Source of the DNA: Tilletiopsis washingtonensis
Lineage: Eukaryota > Basidiomycota > Exobasidiomycetes > Entylomatales
NCBI RefSeq assembly: GCF_003144115.1
Contig: NW_020311999.1
Location: 142,239 to 206,238 of the forward strand
DNA: 64,000 nucleotides
Direction: 5' to 3'
Below the pieces are notes generated by a model that was given only the letters and a program-made list of their open reading frames with translations, had not been told where the DNA came from and ran no database searches. Positions 43,000 to 54,503 of the stretch are shown one piece after another. Numbering within the stretch: the first letter of the stretch is position 1; each line of letters starts with the position of its first letter. The position numbers were made by a program, and so were the translations under genes.

Positions 43000-45495
43000 C
43001 TATCCCGTGGCAGCAGGAGTCTCCGCCGTCGGGCGCGGTTCCGGGCTTCTTCCTCTCTCTCCAAGATTCGTCTCTGCCATCTGCTCCGTCACACTGTCCG
43101 TGTCCTTTGCTTCCGCCGCCTGTTGCTCCGCCTTTGCCTTTGCCGCCGCCGCGGCCGCCGCAGCAGCAGCCTTCGACTCGTTCTTGCTGCGCTGGCGTTC
43201 CGCCTCTGCCTCCGCCAGGTCCTCAGGACACGGACTGGACACCTTCTGCTTCGAGGCCGCCACGTCGCGCGCCATCTTCTCGTTGCGCTTCGCCGTCGAC
43301 GTCGATGCCGTTGCTGATGCTGAGGCTGCCGCCGACGAGGAAGAGCGCTCCTCTGCCTTGCTCTCTGCCTTCTTCTCTGCCGTCGGCGTCGTCGCCTCAT
43401 CGGCGTGGTCAGCCGAGGAGGAGGAGGGCTCGATCTCCGACTCCTCCGTCGACGTCGTCTCCGCCTTGGTCTCAGAGTCGGCGCCAGTCGCGTCGCTCGA
43501 CTTGGCCTCGCGCTCCTCGTCCGGGTCCTCATCCGCCACGTTCGAGTCCTTCTCGATCGCAGCTTGGTCCAGCGACATGTGTCGTCGCCGTACGGACGCT
43601 ACCACGTCGTTCTTGCCGCGCGGCAGCGCTGGGAGCCGCAGTCGACGACGCGCTACCATGACACTAGGACAGTCGAGTCAGTAGAGGGGAAAGTCTGGAG
43701 AGAGCGGGGCGAACGCACGGAACAGGAGACTTCTGCACGAGATAGTGACTCGTCGAGCCCAGCAAGATGCCCTTGAGCGAGCCGAGACCGCGCGACCCAA
43801 CGATGCACATCGTCGGCGAGTAGTAGTCGAGCAGGTCGCAGATCATGTGGCGCGAGTTGCGCTGTTGTAGCCGAGACCCAGTCAGCGTGTGCGCGCGAGG
43901 AGGCCAAGGCGCAGGGCAGAACGCACAGCGTGCAAGGCTTGACAGCTGACTTTGACGCCGAGACGTGTGCGCTGCAGCGTGGCTGTGACCTGACGAGCGA
44001 GAATGACGGCCATGGATTGGCGCTGTGTGCGTGTCAGCTCGGATTCGGGTACGCCCTGCTGCGGATCTCTAATCGAGACGACGCACCAGCTTCTGGTTCT
44101 CCAGCCGGTTCGCCTTGTCCTCGTGCGAAGGGTTCGACGCATCCACTGCGTGCACCTAGGTTCAGCTAGCCTGTCCATGGCACTCGTCTGCGATGTCACT
44201 CACGCTTGGCGTCCGTCTCCATTACCGAGCAAACGAGCGTCTCTGTCATGCAGCAACAGCTCGCGTCAGCATGAGACATCGCACAAAGGCCGCACGACGC
44301 ACCGTCGCCATCACGCAACACCGTGCCGATGCACCACTCGATAGCGTACGATGCCTCGCTGCAGGGATGCTCGCGTCAGCCTATCGACGCCGACGTCTCC
44401 GCGCGGACACTCACTCTGAGCCATCGCTAGCGACCACGTATCGCTTCGGCCTCTTGTTCTCCCGCGCCGCCTTTTCATACTCGCCGTGCACGAGAGTGAT
44501 GGTGCAGCGATTCCTCTCAAAGACGGGCCTGCTGGCCGTGAGAGCATGTTCACCCTCATTCGCCTTCGTGCCGAATGTGCGTGGCTGTGAAGGCGCCTGC
44601 TGCTCTCCGAGCACGACGTTAGGCGCTTCGGCAAGATGCGCATCTTCTTCGTGCCCTGAGGGATGCATCTCGCCGAGGTGCGACGCATCGTAGTCGGAGG
44701 GACCGTAGCCTGCTGGCTCGGCATCGTGCTGCCATGCGTCGTGCAGACCGATGCATCCGGCGTTGCGCAGCGTGTTGTCGATGGTCTGGCGCACCGAGCG
44801 GGTAAGGCAGGCAGCCAAAACGCGCACGCAAGCTGACTCACCTCGTCGTCGAACTCGAGGTACTCGTCCTCATCATCCTCCGTCTCTTCATCGCCCGTAG
44901 TCTCGTGGTCGCTGCCACTCGCGCTCTCCGGCACCCGCTCCGTGCTCTTCCGCGGTGATGCCTCTGCACCCTCCTCCGCGCCCGGCACGCGCTCCCACTC
45001 CTCGTCGCCCTCGGCATCGCCGTCCGAGTCGGCGCTGAACGCGTTGTTCCGCGGCGTCAAGCCGATGCGGCGACGGCTCGAGCTGGCGCCTGGCTCATCG
45101 CCGCTCTCGCCCGTCTCGCCGTCGGTGTCGCTGCGCGCATCAGCACTGCCTCGCCGGTCGTCCTTCGGCAGCGGCGCGACACTACTGCTGCGCTTCGAGC
45201 TGCTGCTGTGGTGCCGGAACGGGCTCAGACTTCGCCTGCCCGCGTTTGCCAGCCTGCTCTTGCGCGACTTCTTGCGCTTGCCATCTTCTCCCAGCGCGCC
45301 CAGCGCAAAGGGATTGTGCGTGTCGTGGGTGATGCTGATGCCCGTGCTGTTGGTCAGTGCGGGCCCGAGCAGGGCACTGGCGATGCTGCCGTGCGAGTGC
45401 ACGCGCGGGAGGAGCGAGGAGAAGGAGTGGTGCGAGTGCCCCGAGTCGCGCGAATGCACCGAGGCACTGTCCTTGGCGGGCGGAGTGTGGCTCAT
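43000..45495 (-). CDS. universal stress protein (UspA domain) with long disordered ends
   Basis: Eight exons: 44842-45495, 44415-44785, 44303-44358, 44204-44242, 44087-44145, 43927-44022, 43719-43861, 43000-43663; 693 residues. Residues 1-310 are Ser/His/Asp-rich and look disordered, with acidic runs (EETEDDEDEYLEF) and a SPF-type basic patch. The Usp domain (about 330-475) starts at RYVVASDGS, continues IEWCIGTVLRDGD, then SVMETDAK, LARQVTATLQRTRLGVKVSC, and the nucleotide-binding loop MCIVGSRGLGSLKGILLGST followed by SHYLVQKSPVPVMVARRR. The G-x2-G-x9-G(S/T) loop suggests an ATP-binding type. The C-terminal 200 residues are Ala/Glu/Lys-rich and may form a coiled coil. Small exons (39-59 nt) split the domain. 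Biochemical role in fungi is unknown; stress or signalling is inferred from family. Confidence 0.88.
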
Positions 45496-47109
45496 GAGGG
45501 CAATGGAGGGGGTAGTGGAGGGCGGTCGCTGCGGTCTGAGGCGCGACGCTGCTGAGCGGCTGGCGCATGCCCCGCACGTCAGCACCGCGCCGCGCCGTGC
45601 GCCCCGAGAGCGGAGTCAGTATGCCGAGTGCCCGTGTCCGGCCACGTGACCGGCCCGCCTGCCCTCGCCGCATCCCTGACCGATGCCGCTTTTGCGCTCG
45701 ATATTCGGCTTGCTGTGCCTGCGATCAGCATTGTAGGTCATGAGGGTCATATGTGAAGCAAGCTCGGGGCTGCCGTCCGCTGTGGTGCCATGGCGACGCG
45801 CTCCTCGGGCGGGGCGCACGCCTTGGCCGCACGCTCGCATGTTCTGGCCCTTGACAGCCGTGCACCGCTCCAGCAGTCGAGAGAAGCGCTTCGGTGCACC
45901 ATGCCGACAAACCTGCCATCAGAGGCAGCGAGCATGCAGCAGCGTCTTGTCGCTCATCTCCACGCTGCTCATGAAGCGATGATGAGGCAGCTGCAGGGAC
46001 GGGGCAGGCATGCAGCCGATGCGCGCCCGTGCGCTTCCGACCTCATCAGCCCTCCGCCCACTACGCGGACAATCTCGGGCCTGCTCCTCTTCGCTTCATC
46101 TCGTAGCAGCAGAAGCGCAGCACAGCATGAAGCAGCATCATGTTCTTCCGTGATGAGGAAGCGGTAGGTGCGACGCAGGTGCAGCAGCCAGCAGAGGGTA
46201 GCTCGCGGTTGCGGCGCACGCCGACTGACGCCGCCGCGCGGCCGAGGCGGCCGAGACGCGGCGGCTGGACGTGCAGCGCTCTCGCTCCCGCTCTCGCCGC
46301 CCGCGCCGCAACGGACCGTTGCCCGTACAGAGCGAGAGCTGAGCGCTGAGAGCCGCTGCGCTGCACGTTGACGCCTCATGCAGCATCAAGCGCACGCATC
46401 ACGCATCGGCAGCTTCAGAGCGCAGCGGCGGACGGCGGCGCACGCACGCTGCAGCGGCGCCACCTCGCCCGCTGCACCCTTGTTCCCGCTCCGACGCTTG
46501 TGGGAACGGCTGCTGCCCGCTCAGACGCAGGCAGAGCGTGCAGCGCCCACGCTCCCTGTCCTCTACTGCGGCTCGTCCGCGCCTCGTCATTCTGTCGTTG
46601 AGCCAGCGCAGCGGCACCGGCAGCGGTGCCTGGCGGTCTAGTCTCGTCTGCGGCTGCCAGGATGCTGTTGTGGCCGGCCAGGCAGCGAGGCAGCGACGAG
46701 GCGCGGATGCCCGATGCGCGCCATGGCTGGCGAGATGCTCGCATGCGCTCGAGATGCGCTTCATCAAGCCGTGCTCTCCTGCACGCTCACGCTGCATCTG
46801 CGCTCTGAGACCGGCAGCTGCGGGTAGTTTGCCTCGCATCTTGCTCGTCTGCGTCAGCACGCAGCAGCGCAACAGGCGGCCGGCGCCAGAAAGCATGAAG
46901 GAGCGCACGCAGCAGCAAGGAAGCGCGGCAACGCGGCGGCTGCGGCGGGCGTCGGAGGCCCTGCGCCCGCTGCTGACGCTGCGCTGGATGGCAGACCGCC
47001 TCGCCGAGGCGCTCCTGCTCCTTGATCTAGCCAGCCGCCTCTCGCACCTCCTGCTCCGCTCCACGACACCGTCACTCCCTCCTCACGCCTCGCACCCTCG
47101 GCGCCCGCC
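45496..47109. other. divergent intergenic region, universal stress protein / TM198-like
   Basis: About 1.6 kb. The stretch near 46180-46330 is rich in CG-containing words, and CAG/GCA-rich patches recur. No conserved coding sequence, tRNA or repeat pair noticed. Confidence 0.55.
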
Positions 47110-50100
47110 ATGCGTCTGTCGTCGCTCCTCCTCGTGCCGGCGTTGGTGTGTGCCGTGCTGGCGCAACAGCAGCCTGGTCCGAGCAGCAGCAGCAGTGCGC
47201 CCGCCTCGCCGAGCGCCTCTGCCTTGGCCTCTGCCTCGCAGGCCGAGTCGGCCGCAGGCAGTGCCGTTGTGGCCACGAGCATCTTCACGACGACGCTCTC
47301 GCGCGGCCAAGCACGGCCGTCCGATGCGCCCGCCTCGGGCTCCGTGTACGCCACCTATGCGCTCTACATCACCACGCTCTCCGCCTCTTCCAGCAGCAGC
47401 AGCAGTGCGAGCGCGTCGTCCGCGGCGGCCTCGGCTGAGCCGACACACACCCACGATCCATCCACCGATGGCCTCCCGCTCGACACGCACATCGACGGCG
47501 CGTTTGGCGTGCTCGGCGTGCTGCTCATTGCCAGTGGCCTCGCGCTGGCCATCTTTGGACCGAGCATCCGCTGGCTGTTCTGCTTCGTCACTGGGTGAGT
47601 CGGCGAGAGCGAGCGATGGACGTGCGGCGGCAGGATGGAGGCGTACGGACGACGGCGAGGCTAGCCTAAGCCTGGCCTTGGCACGGGACTCAGACTGCGG
47701 GGCCTCATGCGCGGCGGCACAGGGCCGAGGTGGCGCAGAACAGCCCACCTCGGCCGCACAGGCTCGGCCAGCCGGAGGCGCAGCGGGACCTGCGCCGTCA
47801 GCGCTGAGATCGCACGGGTGCTTGTTGGCCCGCAGCTGTCAGCGCAGCGCGAGCAGCAAGCACAAGCGCGGCCAAGCAGCGCCGCAGGCGCACCCTCGGT
47901 CAGGGTCGTGCATGAACGCGAGATCCCGCGGACGCAGCCGCGGCGGCGGCACGGCAAGACGCGACGCGCGCGCAGCGGCTCCTGAAAGCGCGGCGCAGCA
48001 GCAGCAGCGGCACCGCTCCTCCGCCTGCAGCCACGACGCAAGGGCGTGCGCGCCTCTTGTTCGCGAGACAACGTTCCGCAGCGCCGGCCGCAGCGCCTCC
48101 TCTCGCCGCTCGATTGCGAGATGAGGTCAATGTGCGCGGCGCTAGAAGAACAGAGCTCGCAGGGGCCGTGCCGGTGCCTGCGGCTGTGCAGCAGCCAAGC
48201 CTCGTTAGGCTGCGCCGCACCCGCCCCTACCGCGCATTCCCGCCGACGTTCGGACGTGTGCCTCGGGATCTCGCAGCCGTCCGCTCTCTGCTGCAGATCG
48301 CACATCACACTCCCTCTTTGCTAACACCACCACCATCACAGCGCCTACTGGCTGGCGCTGACGTGCATCTGCCTCATCTTCAAGCTCGGCATCCAGAAGG
48401 CCGTCTTCGACCCCACGCCGACGACGCGCGGTCTCTTCCTGCTCGCCGCCGCCGTCGCCGGCATCCTCGGCGGCATCCTCTGCATCTTCTGGTGGACGGG
48501 CGCCAGTCTGCTGGCTGCCGCACTCGGCGGTCTCGCGCTCGGTGTCTTTGTACAGGCGTGCAAGGCCGACGGCCTCATCGGCCCGCTGGGCCTGCGCTGG
48601 ATCCTCTACATCGCCTGCACCGTCGCCTTCGCCTCGTTCTCCTGCTGGCGCCGCGTGCAGACACCCGTGCACATCGTCTCGGCCGCCTTGGCCGGCAGCA
48701 CGGCGCTGGTGCTCGGCATCGACTGCTTTACCACCGCAGGCCTCAAGGAGTTCTACGCCCGCAACATCCTCGGCAACTGGCTGTTCGAGGACCGCCACGT
48801 GCCGACGTTTGCCGACGGCCGCTTCCCGCTCGTCACCGTCATCCAGATCGAGCTGGGCGTCATCGGCGGCTGCACTATCCTGTCGCTCGCACTGCAGTCC
48901 AAGATGTTCGGCGAGCTGCGCAAGAACCTGCGTGCGCTGCGTTCCGACGACGAGGACCGGCGCACGCAGTCGCGCGCCAAGCGTGCTGCCAAGAGCATCT
49001 TCAAGAATGCGCAGCGCGACCTGCACGAGTGGGAGGTGCGCCATGGCTACCGTGCCGCTGGCAGTGAGATGCGCACCAAGGACACGCCGGACGCCACGCT
49101 CGTCTCGCGTCCCAAGACGTTCCATCGCGACTCGACGATGAGCCTGCTGCCCATGCACACGCGCGAGAGCCGCAGTCGCAACGACAGCATCGCCACGACG
49201 TTCCTTGAGAAGCCGTCTGCCGGTGCGCCGTTTGCCGAAGACATGGGCGTCGCCTTTCCTTCGCCGTCCACGGAGAATGCTCCGGCAGTCGACCCCAACG
49301 CCACGCCCGAGCAGGCGGCACTCATCGAGGAGATCGCAGAGATTCGCCGGTCCATCACTCTGCTGCGCTCGCGGCCCAACTCGATGGTCCTCGATGCTCT
49401 GCCCGCTTCTTCGTCGGAGGGCATGGCGCGCACCGAGTCGACGGCCTCGTCGTCGGAGCGGCATGCAGGCTCTAAGCCGGCACCTTGGATCACGTCGGAT
49501 CGCTCGCCGCGCGTGCGCACTTTGTCGCGCGGCATGAGCATGGATCTGGCCAGCATTCCCGACGAGCTGCTGCCGCCGGTGCCTGCAGGCCACGTCGCCG
49601 GCGCCGACGCCGCCGAGCCGGCTGCTACCGGTGCTCGTCGCAGCAGCGTCGCTGAGCCCATGGAGAGCATGCGGCCCTTCTCGACGCACAGCTCCTCGGG
49701 CGCCGCACTGCAGATGCCTGAAGCCACTGCCACGCCTCCGGCCACCCATGGTCGCTCGCGCCGTCTCTCGCGCACGCTCTCTGGCGGCATGCCGCAGAGT
49801 CCGCCGCTGGAAGCCTCGTCGCGTCGCGTCATCGTCGACACGCCCGAGGCAGCAGCCGCTCGCTATGCCAAGGCACTCAACCGTCGTTCTACGGCCTCGG
49901 GGCACGATGCGCCTCGTCAATCCGGCGGTGCTGGTGCTGGCCTCACGCTCTCGGAGCTCGAGGAGCGTCATCGTGCGCAGATGAGCAAGATGCAGTCGCC
50001 TACGGCCGAGGCGTTCAAGGTCGCGCTTGCAAAGGAGGAGTACGAGAAGCGCAAGGCGGCCGAACGGCGTGCCATGGAGGCAAAGGAGCGTGCGCGCGCT

Positions 50101-50802
50101 CAACAGCAGCAGCAGGCCTCGCAGGAGCGTCGCCAGTCCTCGACGCCCGGCCAGCCAAGTGCCGTCCCTGCGCACGAGAGCGGCATGCCGCACTCGCGCT
50201 CGCGCAGTCTGAGCATCGACATGCTCAAGAATAGCGAGCGCGACACCTCGGTGGGCCAGAAGCGCGCCAGCGGCGCCATGCGTGCAGCGCAATGGCGCAA
50301 CAGCCTGGTCGAGATGCCTGCGCCGCCTGCCATGGCTCGCGATGGCTCTCGCTCGCCCGTCACCGGCAGCGGCAGCATGGGCCGTCGCGGCTCCAACAGC
50401 ACGACGCAGATGGCGGGCAGTGCCAGCTACTTTGCCATGCCGCAGCCGGCCAGCATGGGTCGCTCCTACTCGACGTCGCCCGGCGGTCTGCACGGCGCCA
50501 ACGAGCTGCAGCGCGTCTTTGAGCACGCCGCCGAGCCGACGGTGCAGCAGCGCACCTCGCCCACGAGTCCGCGCAAGCCCTTGACGGAAGCCGACCGCCG
50601 TCGCATCTCGGAGGGTGCGCTCGGCCCGCGCGCTTCGCTTGTGCACCAGCAGGCTTCGCCAGGCGGACTGCTGCGCTTCGATCCCGTGGCTGCTCAGGCT
50701 TGGGAGCAGCACATTGCGTTGCAGCAACAGCAGCAGCAGAAGAAGGGCACATCGCCTGCCAGCCCTCGCCAAGGTCGTCCTGCGTCGGGCTACTTCGCCT
50801 AG
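47110..50802 (+). CDS. TM198-like (DUF4203) multi-pass membrane protein with a long Ser-rich tail
   Basis: Exons 47110-47594 and 48342-50802; 981 residues, intron 747 nt. A signal peptide (1-19) is followed by a Ser/Ala/Thr-rich outer segment (20-120). Seven or so helices follow: FGVLGVLLIASGLALAIFG, then across the splice CFVTGAYWLALTCICLIF, LFLLAAAVAGILGGILCIFW, LLAAALGGLALGVFVQA, WILYIACTVAFASFSCW, IVSAALAGSTALVLGIDCF, and VIQIELGVIGGCTILSLAL. The glycine-zipper pattern and order match the TMEM198/TM7S3-like domain. The cytoplasmic tail (about 365-981) is Ser/Arg/Pro-rich with repeated RSR(T/S)LS-like patches, heptad-like KxEEYEKRKAAERRAMEAKE and a poly-Gln run near the end. In animals TMEM198 works in Wnt receptor phosphorylation; the fungal role is unknown. 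Confidence 0.82.
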
Positions 50803-51727
50803 CCCCTCCGTCCAGCTTCGCTCTCGCAGCCCACATCACACACGTTCACACTCTACTCCACTCTACACCTCGACTTTCTGCTGCATCAAGACCTACTGAC
50901 TCCCGCTCTACATCATTACATTACCAGACACCTGCCCACACACATCAATCGTCCCTTGCTGCTGCTGCTCCCCGTCCCTGCCTCCCTGCAGACTCTCTCT
51001 GGTCATTCTCTCGCTTTCCCCGCCCTCGCTACACCTCTATCTGCTGCTACTCGCGCAATTCAGATCTGCTTGAGGCGCACAGCAAAGCCTGATCTGGACA
51101 GAATCGCGCGGCCATCGTGCTGTTACAGACGCACACGCGTGTCACCGGGATCAGCCGGGCCGAGGTCAACGTTTCACGGCGCCGTCGCTGCACCAGCACC
51201 CGGCAGCTGCTCGGCCCATGAGGACAGGCCCGATGTGCGCCTTGCCTTGCATCGCACCGCTGCCCAATGACGCCGCACCACAGTGTGCTTCTCCGGAGAC
51301 AGCAGATCTGTGCAGCGAGAGGGGTCGCAGCTCGCTGTCGGCGGCAGGTGTGGAGCTGCGTCTGGCGTGCCGTCCCCCGAGGCGGCTCGCGTGTCCATGC
51401 CTCGACCGTGGCTGCGCTTCTTCGCGACTCGTCTGCTGAGATGTGCCTGAAGCAGATCAGCAATCGAACGCGGCCAGGCCTCTGTGGCATGCCCAGCGTC
51501 TCCTTCTCATGCTGAGGCATCGCGAGCAGCGTCCACGAGGCGGGTGCGGCGGCGCTGGTGCCGGCGGGCTGGCGGCGCGCGCAGGCGGCGTGCCTGAGCC
51601 TCGGCCGCTCGACGCTTGCGGCGCAAACCGCCGCCGCCGCGTCTCGGGCACACGGCCTGCCTCTGCACCCCACGCGCCGCGCGCCGCTCTCCCTCTCGCC
51701 CTCTCTCCGCCCAACCAGCACCCTCGC
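50803..51727. other. intergenic region, TM198-like / glycerol-3-phosphate dehydrogenase
   Basis: About 0.9 kb of 3' sequence and promoter between two tandem genes. The part 50820-51050 is C/T-rich. No coding signal seen apart from the in-frame extension described for the next gene. Confidence 0.5.
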
Positions 51728-52192
51728 ATGTCCCTCCCACTCCTCGCCATCTCCACAGCGTCTGCACCTTCTTCATTCTTGCTCAGCTCTCTCCGCGCTG
51801 CACCTCTCCTCGTCGCGCGCCGTCCTGCGCCGAGCCACGCCCGCCCCTGGCACCCCAACACTCGCAGCCACTCTGCGGCGCAGACTCGGGCCGCGGCGAA
51901 ATTTGTGCACGAGCCACGCCGGTCGCCTGCTGTCCTGCTCCCACACCCGCTGCCTCTGCTGCGCGCCAGCTGCGTCCCGATTCGCCAGACGCACCTGCGT
52001 CCCGCTGCTGCGCCTCTCTTCAGCTCCAGCTCCACCCACTCCGTCGCTACTGCCTCGCCGCTTCTCGCTCCACGCTCCGCTACTCGCTCCCTCTCCGCAG
52101 GGCACCTGCCGCTGCATCTCTCGTCGCGCCTGCCCCAGCGCGTCGCTCCTCTCGCCGCGCATCGCCGCGCCCTACACTCCACAGCTGCCGCC

Positions 52193-54234
52193 ATGCCGCA
52201 GCGGCAACGACTGGCCATCATCGGCTCGGGCAACTGGTGCGTCGCGAGCGTGTCCTGCACTGCATCTGGCAGCAGTGATGCTGACTACAGTGTGCAGGGG
52301 CAGTGCCATTGCTCGCATCGCCGGTAGGTAGTGAATGGCACGATCGTGCTCGCGCTCTCACGGCTCACCTCAGCACACCTGCACAGGCCGCAACGTGCTG
52401 CGCTACTCTGATGTCTTCGAGCCAGAAGTGCGCATGTATGTGCACGAGGAGATGGTGCGTCTGCCTGCAGCACTTGCCGCTCTCCACTCGCTCACCCTCG
52501 TCTTGCAGATCGACGGCCGCAAGCTCACCGAGATCATCAACACGGAGCACGAGAACGTCAAGTACCTGCCGGGCATCAAGCTGCCGGACAACGTGCTGGC
52601 GGTGGACTCGCCTGTGGGCGCTGCGGAGGGCGCGGATCTGCTTATCTTTGTGCTGCCGCATCAGGTGAGCGACGCGCGGGAGAAGGAGAGGCGCGGAGAG
52701 CTATGCGTGGGTGAGGAGGGATGGGCATGGCGCAGCGAGGCAGACTGCTGCGCGTTGCGCATGTCAAGTAACGTAGGCTCCGACTGGCTCCCTTGCGCGG
52801 CATGCGGACGACAGGCGTTGGGAGCCGTGTCTTCGCACAAAAGAGCCATGCTGACCTGCCAATGCTCGCAGTTCATCCCGAACGTGTGCAACAGTCTGCG
52901 CGGCAAGGTATCGCCCACAGCGCGCGCCGTGTCGATGATCAAGGGCGTGGAAGTGAGGGACGGGCAGATCCGCATCTTTGCCGATGTGATCGAGGAGCTG
53001 CTGGGCTGCAAGTGCAGCGCCTTGAGCGGCGCCAACATCGCAAACGAAGGTGCGTTGCTTCTCGCTTCATGCGCCTGCCGGCTGCGCACTGATGCACCCG
53101 TGCGCTGCGCAGTGGCACAAGACAAGTTCTCCGAGACCACGATTGGCTATCGAGCGGGCGACCGCGCCACTGCAGAGCTCTTCTTCAAGGTCTTCGACAC
53201 GCCTACCTTCCGTGTCGGCCTGGTGGAGGATGTGGCTGGCGTGTCGCTGTGCGGCGCACTCAAGAACGTCGTCGCCATTGGCGCTGGCTTCACGGATGGC
53301 CTGGGGTGGGGAGACAATGCGAAGGGTGAGCCAGGCAGCGTTGAGGGGTCAAGGACGTAGCTGACGATACCTCGACAGCTGCGGTCATGCGCATCGGCCT
53401 CATGGAGATGAAGCAGTTCTCGATGGAGTTGTGAGTGTGCTCGCTCGGCCGCGCGCCTGGTCAGGCCGCTTACTCCGTGCCGCGCACGCAGCTTCGATGG
53501 CGTCAAGAGCTCCACCTTTACCGAGACGTCTGCCGGCATCGTGAGTCATGGCGGAGTAGACCAACAAGCTGCGGAGCAGCTTTACTGAGCTCCTGGCTGC
53601 CAGGCCGACTTGATCACCACGTGCTTTGGCGGCCGCAACCGCAAGTGTGCCGAGGGTAAGCTTCAGGCGGCCGGCAGCGCAGCTGCATCGCGTCGCTCAT
53701 GCTCTCGTCTGTGCCCTTAGCATTCGTCAAGACGGGCAAGAGCTTCGATGTGCTCGAGAAGGGTGAGCTTTCTCGCACAACGGAGCGCGGCGTGGCACAG
53801 ACTTCTGACTCGTACACTTCGCGCACACAGAGCTGCTCGGCGGACAGAAGCGTGCGTCTCCTTCCGCCGCATGCCCATGCTGCTCGCTCATGACTGACGA
53901 CTGACGCCGGCCTGCGTGTAGTGCAAGGCACAGAGACGGCGCGCGAGGTGAGGCGCTCGCACTGTTGTGCTCTGAGTCGTGCGCACACTGACGCTCCTTT
54001 CGCAGATCCACACGTTCCTCAAGCAGCGCGGTCGCCTCGACGGCTACCCGCTCTTCCGATCAGGTGCGTCGCTGTGACGCCTTCTTAACTGCGTCGCTGC
54101 TCACATCAGCTCTCCACCGGCAGTGTACGAGATCGCGTACAATGACGGCGCAGCGAGTGAGTCGGCCCTTGGCGCCGTGCGCACGTGCAGTGCTGACGCA
54201 AGCTGGCACAGAGGACCTCACTTCGAAGCTCTGA
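52193..54234 (+). CDS. GPD1: NAD-dependent glycerol-3-phosphate dehydrogenase, C-terminus SKL
   Basis: Reduces dihydroxyacetone phosphate for glycerol and lipid synthesis and redox balance. Fifteen exons: 52193-52236, 52298-52323, 52387-52454, 52509-52664, 52872-53049, 53113-53325, 53379-53430, 53492-53540, 53604-53655, 53721-53762, 53831-53851, 53922-53947, 54006-54063, 54124-54156, 54212-54234; 346 residues. The Rossmann loop is GSGNWG (11-16); the catalytic lysine is Lys208 in CGALKNVVAIGAGF; also EHENVKYLPGIKLPDNV, SMIKGVEV, CFGGRNRKCAE and REIHTFLKQRGRLDGYPLF. The last exon, 23 nt, encodes KDLTSKL, a canonical peroxisomal PTS1. The frame is open upstream to an ATG at 51728, which would add 155 Ser/Arg/Ala-rich residues ending HRRALHSTAAA, resembling a mitochondrial presequence. 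It has more introns than any other gene here. Confidence 0.94.
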
Positions 54235-54503
54235 GCGCGCAAATTCTAGTTCTCTTGGGTTGAAGCCGATGACGTGGAGCAGAGGGGCAGCCGGCTGCGA
54301 GTGCGCCGCGCGGCACGGGCCGACACGCGGCCTGCCGCCTGTGCCGGCCGATGTGCTGGAGGGAGGGGAGTCGAGAGATTCGTGACGCAATGCAACGTGT
54401 TCAGACAGTCACTGCGCATCTAGCAAGAGGCATGGCTCGCCGTTTTGGGGTGGTGCGTATGTGTACAAAATGAGGCCAGACAGCAGCAGGTGAGGACCGT
54501 CCC
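54235..54503. other. short convergent intergenic region, GPD1 / eIF3h
   Basis: 269 bp of 3' sequence for both genes. Nothing else seen. Confidence 0.6.

Noticed and set aside
48205-50772. An 855-codon open frame on the - strand opposite the TM198-like gene.
   Set aside because: Antisense shadow: low-complexity Arg/Gly-rich product, no splice logic, and the other strand has coherent helices and a signal peptide.
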